64,000 nucleotides of DNA, from NCBI GenBank assembly GCA_021904315.1, contig MU273448.1, positions 1-64,000 of the forward strand, given 5' to 3'. A model generated the notes under the pieces. The model searched no databases. It was given only the letters and a program-made list of their open reading frames with translations, and was not told where the DNA came from. Positions 50,570 through 62,284 of the stretch are shown here, piece after piece. The translations under genes were made by a program, and so were the position numbers. Each line of letters begins with the position of its first letter. Within the stretch, counting starts at the first letter, position 1. The DNA comes from Sphagnum magellanicum (lineage: Eukaryota; Streptophyta; Sphagnopsida; Sphagnales; Sphagnaceae).

Positions 50570-53020
50570 CAGGTCCTTGAAATCATAATTCAGTGTTCCT
50601 CCAAACTTTTAACATCAAATTATAATAATAATGAATGCATGTTTGAAAGAAATTTTTGGAGGATTGTCAAACCTTCCACATTGGGTCCATGTTGGGGAAG
50701 TTACTTCCATTTCATTCCAAACAAAACCTCAAAAAATATAAGATTCAACTTATTGGAGTTTTTTTTTTAAAAATTTACTTAATTTATGCAAATTGGGTGT
50801 CTATAATTTATTTTTAAAATATATTAATTTTTTTTCATTATTTCTTAGCATATCAAAAAGTTTTTTTTAATTTCAAGTGCTTGTTAAAATATACAGGGAG
50901 TGACCTTCCCATGGGTCCATGAAGATTATGTTGAATTTGTTGGCAAATAGCTCAATATGTTGTGTAACATGTTTAGCCTTTCATGGGTGTCATTAAAGGT
51001 GTTTAAATATCACAATTTTCAATTGAATCTTTGGTGACATGAAAATTGCCTTTTGAATGTGATTAATGCAAAAAACATTTGCCTTTAGAATGAGTGGGTA
51101 AAAGGTAACATTGTCAAGCTCAACCACTATTTGTTGGATGTGATTGCATAGTCCATGCAATCTTTCATTTAAAAAGGTAGCTTTTGCTCTACTATCTAAA
51201 GAATTTGAGGTTGAACATACATATATGACAACTTATATTCTTCAACAAAACACCAAAATTCCAACTAAACCATAACTTGCACCAAAACAAAATAAAATGT
51301 CTCATATACAAATTTAATTAGAATAGACCCTTGAAACTAAATGAAGTAAGGAGAATGCATTGAGCCCTTTCCTATGGCATGCACTAGTTTTTGCTTTGCT
51401 ACCAATGTGTCTGACTTTTTATCTCCTCAATGATTTGCCAAGCTCTCCAATGCATGCCCAATTAAATTAATCATTGGTACCAAGTGCAAAGAAGGCTCCA
51501 AACCAAACTTGCCAAATTAACAATGTTTTCATTGCCAATTTTGTGATGTAGCCAAAGTGGGGGTCAGCCAACTCTGGCTATATACCAGATATGAAAGTTA
51601 CCAAAAAAAAACTCTATCTATTTGGTTACAGACTGAAATTTATCATTTAAAAAATGTGATTTGGAATTTTAGGAATTTGGTGAATTTGGGTTAGTTTTTC
51701 CATGAATGTCCCTCGTATCAAGGTTTGTTTTTCAATTTTTTCCATAGGAGAATTGCTGAATTGCCCCCCCCCCCCCCCCCCCCCCAAATGGCAAAATTAT
51801 TTGAATTTATTTTAGAATATCACATTTTCCCAAAATTTTCTTAAATGTTTTGTCAAAAATTGACCAGAATTTTTGGGAAAAAAAGAAATCAGTACTTTGT
51901 ATGGGAAGAAACCATATTCTTTTCAAGTTGGACTTTGGTGAAAATTCGCCAGTAAAAAAATCACTGCCAAATGAACTGGTTCACATTTTCACAAAACATT
52001 TTGTCTATTGTTCCAAATCCCAGTGCCCACATTTTAGATCAAGTAGTGTTGCCCAATTTCACATCATATTTTGGTTTTTAGTCTAATTCTGTGGCCCATG
52101 GATACTAGGTTTTCATTGGAAAAATTGGAACTAGACCTAAACCAACATCCTACTAGAACAAAATGACATGGCCCTTTCACTCATCTTCGTGCTCTTGTGC
52201 CCCCAAGCTCCGCACACCTTCTAACACCTAACTCTTGTCAACCCACGCATCTTGCGACACATCGGGTTGGCATAAAGTCTTCCAACTTTTTTTGGATTTG
52301 ATACGCCTCCCTATAATAGATGAGCTAAAGACAAGCTAGAACTTAGTCTAATGGGGACCATTTCACAGGAGCCAACTCCCCACACAACTCAGGCATAGTG
52401 AACCAACAACCCCATCCACTGGATGCCTATTATTGCTCCGTTATGGATGCACCTCAACTGAGTTAATATTTGGTTTCCCCTTGGTAAGCAGTTTTGTAGG
52501 AAATATATAGGTAGATAGGTAGGAAAATAGGAAACTACTAGGTAAGTAGATGGTTTATTCATAGGTAATGGCTGTTTTTATTACCTACTAACAACCTACT
52601 TGTGGGTTCTTAGGAGGCAGGTAGAGAGAAAACCAGCTGAGCTAACCAGCATGGGAACTCAACAGAAAACTATTTCCTGACCACTTACCATTCATCTTTC
52701 ATGGTGCACTGGTGGGTCCTGGTTCACTGTGGCCAGACAACTCCAAGTTTGTTCCAAGAAACAACAATTAATGGATGTCTCGAGACCACACAAAACCAAC
52801 TGTTTGGATAGGAAACAAGTTAGAAGATTAACTTCCCATGGTGCCATGGCGGTCCTAGCACAAGGCCCACCTTGAATGAGATGAGCTTGTCCAAAGGGGC
52901 ATGTTACCAGACATTGGATGCAAACCTTTTGTTGGTTTTGCCCTTCATGCCAGAGACACTACCAACCACCCAAAAAGGGGCTTTGTCCCTGCATTCTAGG
53001 ATCTTGTGAAGTTCTCTCTA
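50570..53020. repeat. Dispersed repeat Y, copy 1, interrupted by a MITE
   Basis: It is collinear with 58180-60680. Landmarks include 'tgttggggaagttacttccat', 'caatttgaatgtgat.a'-like words, 'aaccaacatcctactagaac' (52142 and 59912), 'ttaatggatgtctc' (52770 and 60190) and 'gcacaaggcccaccttgaa' (52858 and 60521). Copy 1 has an extra 346 bp at 52391-52736. A run of 22 C at 51764-51785 faces only a short C run in copy 2. No gene is convincing; the ORF at 52918-53385 (155 codons) is broken in copy 2. Confidence 0.7.
52391..52736. mobile_element. 346-bp hAT-like MITE with ACAACTC target duplication
   Basis: ACAACTC flanks the insert at 52384-52390 and 52737-52743. The sister Y copy has the single uninterrupted site, 'gaacaactccaagtt' near 60139. 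The ends form an imperfect inverted repeat: AGGCATAGTGAACCA, and GGCCACAGTGAACCAGG on the reverse strand. The 7-8-bp duplication suggests the hAT superfamily. The interior has GTAGGTAG-type simple repeats and no coding capacity. A second copy lies inverted at 54355-54752. Confidence 0.75.
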
Positions 53021-53029
53021 GAGACAGTT

Positions 53030-53430
53030 CTGACATAACTAAACGATCTACTTGGGCCTCACCATACTATGCCAACCCCGTGCGTTTCCAATTTAGTATG
53101 TTGAAATTTATGGATGTCATTGAAAGGATAGTGCCACCATTATATGTCCCGAGCCGCTTGTTAATCCAGGTTCAGTTTTTAAACCAAGCAAACATTGCGT
53201 TTTGCAATTCTTTGGCGGGTAGGTCTGTTTTGGGAGTTCGGTCCCACGCTTGGTTCTTGTCTCAGTTGGCCCTGCATTCTCGAAAGACCCCATTCACAGT
53301 CGTTACCTTACGAGTTAAAGTAAGGGCTTGCTGTTTTGTCTCCTTTCTAACTGTTTATTGGTGGAAAATCGACCCAACTTGCTAACTTTGTGGCGACTGC
53401 ATTTTGCACCATTCCCCAGATTGGAAACCG
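53030..53430 (+). other. Possible LTR end and primer-binding site (weak)
   Basis: This higher-GC stretch ends '...aacttgctaactttg' followed by TGGCGACTGC (53390-53399). A TGGCGACT word just after the LTR is known as a primer-binding site of some plant Ty3/gypsy (Tat/Ogre-type) elements. No partner LTR or gag-pol remnant was seen nearby. The overlapping ORF (52918-53385) has no motif I recognise. Confidence 0.25.
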
Positions 53431-54354
53431 TAGACACCAATAAGAGCTATTAATCTTCCTAAGCTTCTAACATTGGGCATTCTTACAATAGATGTAGTAT
53501 GTGAGGACAATGGAATGGCATGACCAGTGTTTTTCTTCAATTTTGTCATATTGAAAATTTGGTGATTTTTTCAAGAAATTAATAAAATTAGCTGAATTTA
53601 CACAAGAAATATATCCAAAAAAATTGTCAATTTTTAGTTTTGAAATGACAAAAATTGTTGAGTAAAATGACAGTGGACATGACCTCATCTAAAACTTTTG
53701 TGAAAAACTTATGTATGTATTGGTTTCCTAAAACCATAGTGCTGTTTTTCTAGTGTTGCAATATGGCACATTATAAATGCAATAGTTCCCCTGCTTGGTG
53801 GAGGAGCTTTTCAATTCCTAAAGTTCCTCCACAATGGGGGTGTACCTCTTGTTTTTTAAAATTTCTTACCTAGCAAGTACGGTTTCACGAAAAAATAAAT
53901 TTAAGCAACAAACTTTCATGCATGGTAAGGCCATCATGGGAGGGTGTTACTACTGGCAAAGTTGCACTGAGCTCCATCTCATGCAGTCCCCTGATTTTGG
54001 TAATGCCTTCCCCCTAGATAGGGCCTTATGTACCATGTAAAAGACATTGCTTGGGGGATTACGTGAGCCAGCATTCACCAATGCACGAACCATTGGAAAC
54101 CCAATATGAGGAGTCAAATTTTTTTGGAGCAAAATTTCAGCAAATTGTGATACGAATCCAAATTCCCGATCACAAAATTCCTTTCTTCTTTACAATAATT
54201 TGTCCTACTAAAATTATTTCAGGCATGAATCACCAGAATTCTATCTCTGGGTGAAGAAAGTGAACCCTTAAAATTTTCAACTTTCCTACTTTGAAATTGC
54301 CAAATTTGGCTAGATCTTTTTATGGTTGATGGCCCTAAGTAACAATCTATGTAG
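53431..54354. repeat. Repeat Z-like sequence, inverted, and unassigned DNA
   Basis: Positions about 53530-53620 are similar to the reverse complement of 62285-62365 ('tttggtgattttt', 'gaatttacacaagaaat' and 'gtcatattgaaaatttgg' words). The rest shows only short unrecognised ORFs such as 53834-54040. Confidence 0.4.
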
Positions 54355-54752
54355 TAGCCCACAGCAAACCAGCACCAGCCAGCGCACCATGAAGGATGAA
54401 TGGTAAGTGGTCAGCCGACAGTTTTCTATTGGGTTCCAGTTCGTTAGGTGACCATGGGGGTTAGCTAAGTTGCTCTTTTTTTCTACCTACCTACTAACAA
54501 CCTGCACAACAACCCACAAGCAGCTTGCCAGTAGGTAGGTAGTAAAAACAGCCCTCGACTATGTATAAACTACCTACGTATTTAGTAGTTACCTATTTTC
54601 CTCCCTATCTATCTATACATGAGACCTATTTGCTACAAAATTGATTACCCAGATGAAACCAAATATTAAGTCAGTTGAGGTTCATCCACAACTGAGTAAT
54701 AAGAGGCATCTAGTGGATGGTGCACTAGTGGGTGATGGTTTAATGTGGCCCC
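54355..54752. mobile_element. Second copy of the 346-bp MITE family, opposite orientation
   Basis: The sequence is largely the reverse complement of 52391-52736: 'gcaccatgaaggatgaatgg' against 'gcaccatgaaagatgaatgg', and 'caaatattaagtcagttgagg' against its counterpart. The ends read GCCCACAGCAAACCA, and GGCCACATTAAACCA on the reverse strand. TGTAG lies just outside both ends (54350-54354 and 54753-54757), a possible partial target duplication. Confidence 0.6.
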
Positions 54753-54754
54753 TG

Positions 54755-55345
54755 TAGGCTGGCTTTATAGCAACCGGAGGTTTGCAGTCGCTGAGAAGGT
54801 GACTAGCTGCTCGATGGGTGTGTTGCATTCAACGCATCTTATGCAACAAGCTTCCTCAAAATGGACCTGTCAAGCCACTTGTTGCCATGATGCCAAATGT
54901 CAGTCCTGGAACACTAGTTAACCCACTCAAATGACAGAGAATCATCATACATGACATCCTTTACAATCAAGGATTCGTTTTCTTGTTGAGGCTTGGCGTG
55001 TAGTGCCGACTGTCCTGACTTTCGACAGCCCTCATAATTCAGTATGTTTTTATTGGCAAGTGCGCAGGTTTCTAGTGCTAATTAATGCATCTTGACCTAC
55101 AAGAATCATCGGTACCGATCTTACCTGTGAACAGTAAGACCTCTTCAACAACCCTTTTTTCTCATTACTGGGGCGACACCTTCAACAAACCTTCAAACAT
55201 AGCTTTTTCAGTGTGTTGCACACATCCTTGACATGTTGTACCCAGGGTTTCTTTTAAGGAATTTGTGATGTAGCCAAAGTGGGCATCATTCACAAAATGA
55301 TTTAGCCAAATTTGGCTATTTTCTAGATATGAAAGTAGGAAAAAA
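54755..55345. repeat. Dispersed repeat X, copy 2 (partial)
   Basis: It matches 49075-49400 in order: 'ggctggctttatag', 'tgggtgtgttgcattcaacgc', 'caagccacttgttgcc', 'cctggaacactagttaaccc' and 'gtgccgactgtcctgac'. It then diverges and ends with the TGTAGCCAAAGTGGG plus TTAGCCAAATTTGGCTA module (55268-55318). No coding was seen. Confidence 0.6.
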
Positions 55346-55726
55346 AAAAATCCTTTTATATTACTATATACTTACTGGAACTCATCATAAAAATCTGGTG
55401 ATTTGAAAACCAAATCCTTCAAAATCTGGGGAGTTTAGGTCATTTTATCTATGAGTAATCCTTTGTATAGATTGAAATCATATTTTTAAAGAAACACTGC
55501 TTACACCGGCTCTCCATTCTTTCCATAAACCAGGACCCATGTCCCTCATGCTTTTATTGGCAAGTAGAAGGATTTTAAGTGCGAATTAATGCATGTCAAA
55601 TATAAGAGTCAGTGGTACCCATATTACATGCGCCTGGTAATGACTGTTCACAATGTCTTTTGCCCATACCAGGCTATCCTATATATAAAAGCAACATGGT
55701 GTCCGTCTGTCTGTGGCGACAAAAAC

Positions 55727-55780
55727 AGGGCAGGGCAGGGGGAGGGCAGGGCAGGGCCGGGCGGGGCAGGGCAGGGCGGC
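55727..55780 (+). repeat. GGGCA-type G-rich tract (G-quadruplex-prone)
   Basis: Units of GGGCA, with variants GGGGGA, GGGCC and GGGC, give about ten G runs of three or more within 54 bp. Four closely spaced runs are enough for an intramolecular G-quadruplex, so several overlapping ones are possible here. Confidence 0.8.
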
Positions 55781-55880
55781 CAGTTAAAAGTTTCTAAAAA
55801 AAACTAAAACTGGACAGCCCAGAATCTTTTTTTTTTTTCTTTTTTTTTATTGACCAACACTACCTTTTTTTATCTTTTAG

Positions 55881-56360
55881 CTACTGTCCGTCCCGATTAA
55901 GGGGACGGATGAAATGTCCGTCCGGCTTGATGACGGGACGGATTTAGGGGAAGATCAGAAAAAAAAAATTTAGGCCTTGGACAGCCCAGAATCATTTTTT
56001 ATTTTATTTTTTGTATTGACCAAGACTACCCTTTTTTTCTTTTAGCTACTGTCCGTCCCAATTAAGGGGATGGATGAAATGTCCGTCCGGCTTGATGACG
56101 GGACAGATTTAGGGGAAGACCAAAAAAAATAAAATTTAGGCCTTGGACAGCTCAGAATCAATTTTTTTCTTTTTTTTGTATTGACCAAGACTACCTTTTT
56201 TTTTCTTTTAGCTACTGTCTGTCCCAATTAAGGGGATGGATGAAATGTCCGTCAAGCTTGATGATGGGACGGATTTAAGGGAAGCTTTTTTTCTTTTAGC
56301 TATTGTCCGTCCCGATTAAGGGGATGGATGAAATGTCCGTCCGGCTGGATGATCACAAAA
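55881..56360 (+). repeat. About 166-bp tandem repeat, two full and two partial units
   Basis: Units starting 'ctactgtccgtccc.attaa' begin at 55881, 56046, 56212 and 56300 (periods 165, 166 and 88 bp). Each contains two 'gtccgtccg' or 'gacggat' words in opposite orientation, giving small hairpins, and then 'ttaggccttggacagc'. The third unit is internally shortened. Confidence 0.85.
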
Positions 56361-56490
56361 TAATAATAATAATAGAAAACACATAAAAATAAATAAATAA
56401 ATAAATAAAAATTTTCTAAAAAAAACTAAAACCCGAATCAAGTTTTAAAAAACCGGGGGACTTCACCATGGACAAAGGTCGTCTGTCTAT

Positions 56491-56900
56491 GGCGACAAAA
56501 ACAAGACGAGGTCCTGAAATGAACGAGGTCCTCAAAACCTTCAAGGACCTGAACCGAGGTGGCCAGAATCCTCGATAAAGGACTTGAATCGAGATTCTCA
56601 GTACTCAGTCCAGACCTCGAGACGAACCTGAAACGAGATTCCCAGAAAGAAAACCCATCGTTGGGGACTTGAAACGTGGCGACAAAAACAAGACGAGGTC
56701 CTGAAATGAGCGAGGTCCTCAAAACCTTTGAGGACCTAAACTGAAGTGGCCAGAATCTTCGATAAAAGACCTGAATCGAGATTCTCAGTACCCGGTCCAG
56801 ACCTCGAAACGGACCTGAAACGAGGTTCCCAGAAAGAAAACCCGTCGTTGGGGACCTGAAACGAGGTCCTCAGAGAGAAAACCCGTCGTTAGGGTTATGA
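56491..56900 (+). repeat. 187-bp tandem repeat, two units and a partial third
   Basis: 'ggcgacaaaaacaagacgag' starts at 56491 and 56678. Both units continue through 'tcctgaaatga.cgaggtcct', 'ctcgataaaggacttgaatc' and 'aaacccgtcgttgggg'-type words. A partial third unit follows to about 56900. Minus-strand ORFs over it are translated repeat. Confidence 0.85.
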
Positions 56901-57130
56901 AACGAAGATGCACTCCGACTGACAATTCTCGATTTCGGACATATTGAAGAAGAACCGACAGCCGAACACAGGTCCGGTTCAGTGTTGGGTGGTGCTTTTG
57001 AGTCTTTAAAGAACCATCGGTTCAGGTCCTTTAAATATTTCAGACCCTAAGAGCCCCCTGCTTCCTCTTCTTTGAAAAAACAGGCCAGGGCAGTCGCTGC
57101 GAGGGGCCGGGCGAGGTGCCACGGGTGGCT

Positions 57131-57359
57131 GGAATGGTGTAACCATGGGTTGCCCTCACTCGTATGAAGAATTGTTCTTCAACACCAGCACAAATTGTGT
57201 CGATTGTTTTGATAATGTTAACAAAGGGGGGAAAACAAAATCATCTGCGGTCGAGGATCATAGGGTTACCAGGCAAGGCCCTCCTGTTCCACTTGACTCT
57301 CACCTGTCTATTAAGTAGTTATAGCAATGGTCAGTCACCCAACCTTTTTATAGGCCCAC
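57131..57359. other. Short unassigned stretch
   Basis: No gene or repeat was recognised. The ORF at 57164-57364 (66 codons) has no motif. Confidence 0.3.
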
Positions 57360-57740
57360 CATAGTAGTGACTTATTTCCACAAAACTTTCAAAGTAAAAA
57401 GTGGGAAATTTTGGGTCGTTTTAGTGTGAATTTGATGTTTTTCAAAAGATTGGCTTAAATTCTGATTGTCACAGAATTGAAAATCAAAACCCTGCTTGCC
57501 AAATCCAGCTTTCCTCCGCAGGTAAACAGCCTACAAGCTCTAATTTCTCTTCTGGTGCATGAACGCATCTCATTGTACTAACTCATGTACTAAAGCATGC
57601 AGTTGTGGGTTGGTTCACATGAAATTGCAGTAAAATATAACTGAATACATCTTTTGATGAACATCTTGCTTTCTGGACAAATATTCAGACCTAGTACATC
57701 TCTTGAGGGATTTCTAAAATCTTGTACCCTAAATAGTAAG
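57360..57740. repeat. Dispersed repeat Z, copy 1
   Basis: It matches 62450-62745: 'aatccagctttcct..gcaggta', 'caagctctaatt', 'catctcattgtactaactcat' and 'gcagtaaaatataactgaat'. It then matches 63190-63250: 'tctggacaaat.ttcagacct.gtaca' and 'ttgagggatttctaaaatct'. The gap in the second copy is an insertion there. Confidence 0.7.
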
Positions 57741-58179
57741 GAACTCATTGGCATGCCGTAGTTACCTTAGCTGTTTTCACCAAAAGTATATTATTTGTGA
57801 AACAGTTGAGTTTTTCAAATATATATTTTGTCAAAGCATGATTTGGTACAAAGCTTCATTTACTAAAGGGGAATCCATATTCTCTCACACTCCGTGTGGA
57901 CTTTGTAACAACAGCACAGCACAAGGTTAAATTGGTAGTTTTAATGCTAAAAAGCAAAATACACATATCTTAAAGCATATTTTGTATGGTTGACAGTTAT
58001 CACACCTGCTCCCTAAGGAAGGACCTAACAGCTTACAATACCCATTTCTAACGATGGGGAATTCCAAATTATAATAGTAGAGTTCTCCTTGGAATAATTT
58101 GGTTTCTAATGGAGAGGGTTATAATGTAGTTACATGTGGGGTTAACCCTCTAAATTATAGTAGTGGCGAATGCATCTTT
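57741..58179. other. Unassigned repeat-flanking DNA
   Basis: No gene was recognised between Z copy 1 and Y copy 2. Confidence 0.3.
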
Positions 58180-60680
58180 GAAAGGATTGCATCTGGCTTT
58201 ATTTAACCCTTCTACTTCAGAGGATTGTGGAACCTTCCACCATGCTCTATGCTGGGGAAGTTATTTCCATTTTATTCCAGACATCAGGTTCAAATTAGTG
58301 AAAAAAAACATAATTTATAATTTACTTAATTTATGTAAATAAGGTGTGTATAATTTATTATTAGAATGCATTCAGAATATTCTTCAAATATGTCATTATT
58401 TCTTCACATATAAAATAAATATGTATTTTAATTTTAAGCGCTAGCTAAAATATACAAGGAATGACCTCCAATGGGTCCATCAGGATTAAGTTGAATTTCT
58501 TGTCAAATATCTCGACATGTTGTATCACATGTCTAGGCTTTTCATGGATGTCATTGAAGGTGTTTAAATATCACAACTTTCAATTGATTTGGTGAAATGA
58601 AAATTGCAATTTGAATGTGATAGATCCAAAAAACATTTGCCTTTTGGAATGAGGGTGTAAGAAATAATATTGTCAAAGCTAAACCACAATTCGTTGGACA
58701 TGATTGTGCAATTCATTTGTGCAAATCATCCATTTCTAAAGGTGGCTCTTTCTCTCCTAGCTAAAGAATTTGAGGCTGAACTGGTGTACATATATGACAT
58801 CTTATAAAGTTTAAGAAAACAATAAAATTTCAACTAAACCAGAACATGCACTGAAACGAAATAAAATGAGCCAAACAAAATATAATTAGAATAGACCCTT
58901 AAAAATAAATGAAGTAAGGAGAATGCATTGAATTAACCAAGCTCACCAAATTAACAGTGCTTTCATTGCCAATTTTGTGATTTAGCCAAAGTCGAGATCA
59001 GCCATGTGTGGCTGTATAACAGATAAAAAAGTTACCAAAGAAAAACTCTCTATGCTTAGTTACCAACCAGAAATTATTTATCATTAAAAAATGGGGATGT
59101 AGAATTTTTTCCATTTTCGAAATTTGGGAAATTTGGCTGAAATTTTCCTTGAATATCCTTCATATCAGGACTTTTTCCCTTTTTTTTTTCATATAGGAAT
59201 TGGCAAACGTTTCCCCCAAAATGGAAAAAATAGTTCAATATACACTAGAAAAGCACATTTTGCCAAAAATTTCTTAATTTTCTGGTCAAAAATGGCGAAA
59301 GCAAGAAAAAAACCACTACTTCGTAAGGGAAGAAATCATACTTTTCAGGCGGAACTTTGCTGAAAATTTGCCAATAAAAAAAATCACCGCAACTGAACTG
59401 ATTTGCATTTTCATAAATAATTATTCCTTTTCTTGCAAATCCCAATGCCCACATCTTTTAGATCAAATAGTGGTACTATGTACTATACCCATAGTGTTGC
59501 CCAATTTCGTTATTAGTCGAAGGGCGACTTTAGACGAGTGTCCAAGGTCCAGGGACCAATGAACTCAAGCAAACTTTTTGGTCGAAAGCTTTAAATTGGT
59601 TCCAAGGCCTTTAAACGACAGTCGAAGATTAAAAAGTGGCAAACTGAGGCTGAACCTACATGGCACCTGTTTTGGAGGGAAAATCAATTGGTTTAGACCA
59701 AAAACCAGTGCTAAAAGGAGAGCTCCTGTTTTGGAGAAGCAAGAATCAGGCTAGGGACCAAGGTACATTCCAACTAAAGGATTCAATTTGCTTCAAATCA
59801 GTACATTTTGGTTTTTAGGAAATAGGACCCTGGACCCCCTAATAAAATAGTCCTAATTATCTAGCATGGATTATAGGTTTTCATTGGCAGAATTGGAATT
59901 AGACCTCAAACCAACATCCTACTAGAACCAAATGAGATGCTCCTTTTGCTTGTTCCTGGTGCTCTCATAGCCCAAGCTCTGCACACCTTCTAACACTTAA
60001 CTTATAGCAACCTATGCATACCACAACACACTATGTGAGCCAAAAGTCTTCCCTCTTCTTTCACACTTAATTCATACCTAAGATAGATGAGTTTAGACAA
60101 GCTAAGTCTTAATGTAATGCAAACCAGTTCGTAAGAGCCAATTCTTAGAACAACTCCAAGTTAGCCCAAGGCACCCAAAGAGACAACACTTAATGGATGT
60201 CTCAAGGCAGCACAAAGGCTTCTCTGAGACAACACCAAGTTGTCTCAAAGGGAAGTATGAGACAACACCCAATGTTGCCCCAATCCGGTGGTCAGCCCCA
60301 AAAACGTTTTGCAGGGCAACATGAAGTGTCACCTTGGGACAAATTAACACCACCCCCCCCTCCCCCCCAAACCCCCAAGAACCTACTTTTAGTTCCTCAT
60401 TAGCACTATTTGCTTTCAACCACTTTCCTTCAACCACAAGGTCCAATCCCATAAGACAAGTTAGGGAGTCAAACCCAAATTTGCCATGGTTTAGCTTTCC
60501 ATGCCACCATGGTGGTCCCGGCACAAGGCCCACCTTGAACGAGATGAACTGACCCAAAGCGGCATGTTACGAAACATTAGCTGCAAACCTTTTGTTAGCT
60601 TTGGCTTTCAAGGTAGAAATGCTATGAGGGACCCAAAAAGGGGCCAAAGTTTTGTATCCCTACATTGTAGGGTGATGTGA
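58180..60680. repeat. Dispersed repeat Y, copy 2
   Basis: This is the sister of 50570-53020 and lacks the MITE, so it preserves the empty ACAACTC site near 60139. It also contains the AGCCAAA module (58981-59013). A private stretch at 59530-59800 is absent from copy 1. C-rich runs lie at 60351-60370. The ORFs at 60102-60557 and 59124-59363 show no domain. Confidence 0.7.
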
Positions 60681-60892
60681 AGTCCATTATATTCTAAATT
60701 CATTAAACTGCTTGTGAGTAAAAACAAGTTGAGGACAAAGTTTTATTTTACCACTCTGTGATATCAAAAATTTGGCAACTTTTTTCTTAAATAAAAATAC
60801 ATCAGGTATGTAGCATAATAGGATTTTTATTTCATGGGACAAAATTGAGGTGCTATTGGGAACATGTTGGGGAATGTATTTGAGAATGCATT
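60681..60892. repeat. Fragment shared with 33560-34260 and 63590-63620
   Basis: 'attctaaattcattaaactgcttgtga', 'ctctgtgatatcaaaaatttggcaact' and 'ggtgctattgggaacatgttggggaat' match, in the same order, the decayed copy near 33630-34240. Part of it is also seen at 63596-63622. Confidence 0.5.
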
Positions 60893-61810
60893 GCTCAAGC
60901 CACTTCTTTCTTGCATTAATGACAAATGTCAGGCCTAGTACACTGACCTGCCCGAATGATACACATGTATCGTCACACATTGACAAGCCCATCACGTCTG
61001 TTATACCTGCAAGCCCAGCTCATTCACTTTGTTGCAAATGCTTCACTTGGCACGTTGTACCGACTCTCCTGAGCTTTCTTCACCCTCATTCAGTATGCTC
61101 CTAGTGGCAGATGGCAAGCTCTTCAATGCTAAATAGTGAATGGAAAGTACAACGGGACGCGTCAGCTTACAAGAGGATGCAGATCTCTACTTCATCACAA
61201 ACTGCACATCACGAGATGGCACTAAGGTAGGTTGGTTGAATCAAATTTAGTGAAAGTAACAGAACAAATGAATCGTTAAAAGCATACAACATATATTACA
61301 ATGTTGAGAACAGACATGCATTAGACATAATTTAGAACTTTTATGTGAGCAACAGATGAGCTTTAATTCCACCATGGTGCCAGTGTTCCTTCACGAGAGG
61401 GAATCTTCAAGTGATCGAGCCAGCACAAATCTCCAAGTCCACTTACATGTATTCACTTTTAATCTATCTCTTGACTGGTCTTTTTCCTAGTTGGCCTTTG
61501 TGCGACAGGTTGAAGATTATTTAATACTTTCAATTCATGAATTCAGGTTCTTTTTTCCTCCTTCATGATCCAATGGCTTTTCACAGGGTTATTTAATCTA
61601 AACGTAACTCATTGATTGAACTTTCAGGGGGTACCAAGTAAGCTGCTCAATGCCTGTTTTGCATCCAAAACGTATCATCACCAGCAAGCTTACAAAGTAG
61701 CAATGGTTTTCTTGGCTTTTCTTTTTTTCCCCCAATTTTGTGATGTACCTGAAGTGGGGATCATAAGAAGATTTCGCCAAATTTGGCTTTAAACCAGGTA
61801 GTAGAGAGAA
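60893..61810. repeat. Dispersed repeat X, copy 3
   Basis: This is the near-full partner of 49188-50095. It shares, in the same order, 'aagcccagctcatt', 'gtacaacgggacgcgt', 'actgcacatcacgagatgg' (partner 'actgcagagcatgagatgg'), 'taggttggttgaatcaaattt', and the terminal 'attttgtgatgta' plus GCCAAATTTGGCT. No coding was recognised. Confidence 0.7.
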
Positions 61811-62284
61811 AAAATATTATAAATCCCTCTGTATTCTTGCCTGCCTTCTGCCACCTACTATAGACAGCTGGCTATTTGCAGAATATTAAAACAAAAATCT
61901 GGCGAATTTGTGCTATTCATTTTGTAATTAAAAATCCTTTCCACAGGATGAAATGTGATTTTTCAGATTCAAACATGATGAAAATTTGCCAAAAGAAATC
62001 ATTGCAAAGGATGGAATACCTTTGGAATAATTGCACACCCCGTGGTAGATGGTTAATTAGCTTGAGAACACAAGAACAAAAGAGTGCATCTTGTTACTTG
62101 TAAGTAAGCCTTGGTTTCATTGCAAACTTTAGACTCGGTACACTGATTACTCACCAACATAGTTGTCAGATTACTTTGCATTTTGTGCTCAAACCCAACC
62201 TTTTTACAGGCTCATGGTTGCAGTCAGTTTTTTTCCAACAAATTTTTACATTTTTTCTGAATTAAAGTTGGGACATTTTTGGAA
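61811..62284. other. Unassigned repeat-derived DNA
   Basis: No gene was recognised. The phrasing 'gaaaatttgccaaaagaaatcattgcaaagg' at 61978 resembles 23905-23940 and may be an old repeat word. Confidence 0.3.

Larger units (their letters stand above)
55677..57130 (+). mobile_element. Helitron-like 5' end with GC-rich tandem interior (tentative)
   Basis: A sharp change of composition begins at TCCTATATATAAAAGC (55677), directly after an A. Plant Helitrons often begin with TC and an AT-rich TATAAAA word and insert between A and T. 'gtgtccgtctgtctgtggcg' follows, and a similar phrase restarts at 56481. The interior holds the G-rich tract and two tandem arrays listed separately. No CTRR-T end with a hairpin was confirmed; GC-rich DNA stops near 57130. 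No Rep/helicase gene is present, so any Helitron would be non-autonomous. Confidence 0.35.

Noticed and set aside
52918..53385. 155-codon ORF
   Set aside because: It starts in repeat Y, is not conserved as an ORF in the sister copy, and has no recognisable domain.
55727..55807. Gly/Arg/Ala-rich ORFs over the GGGCA tract
   Set aside because: They are the translation of a simple G-rich repeat.
60102..60557. 151-codon minus-strand ORF
   Set aside because: It lies within repeat Y copy 2 and is disrupted in copy 1; the glycine and proline bias comes from C-rich runs.
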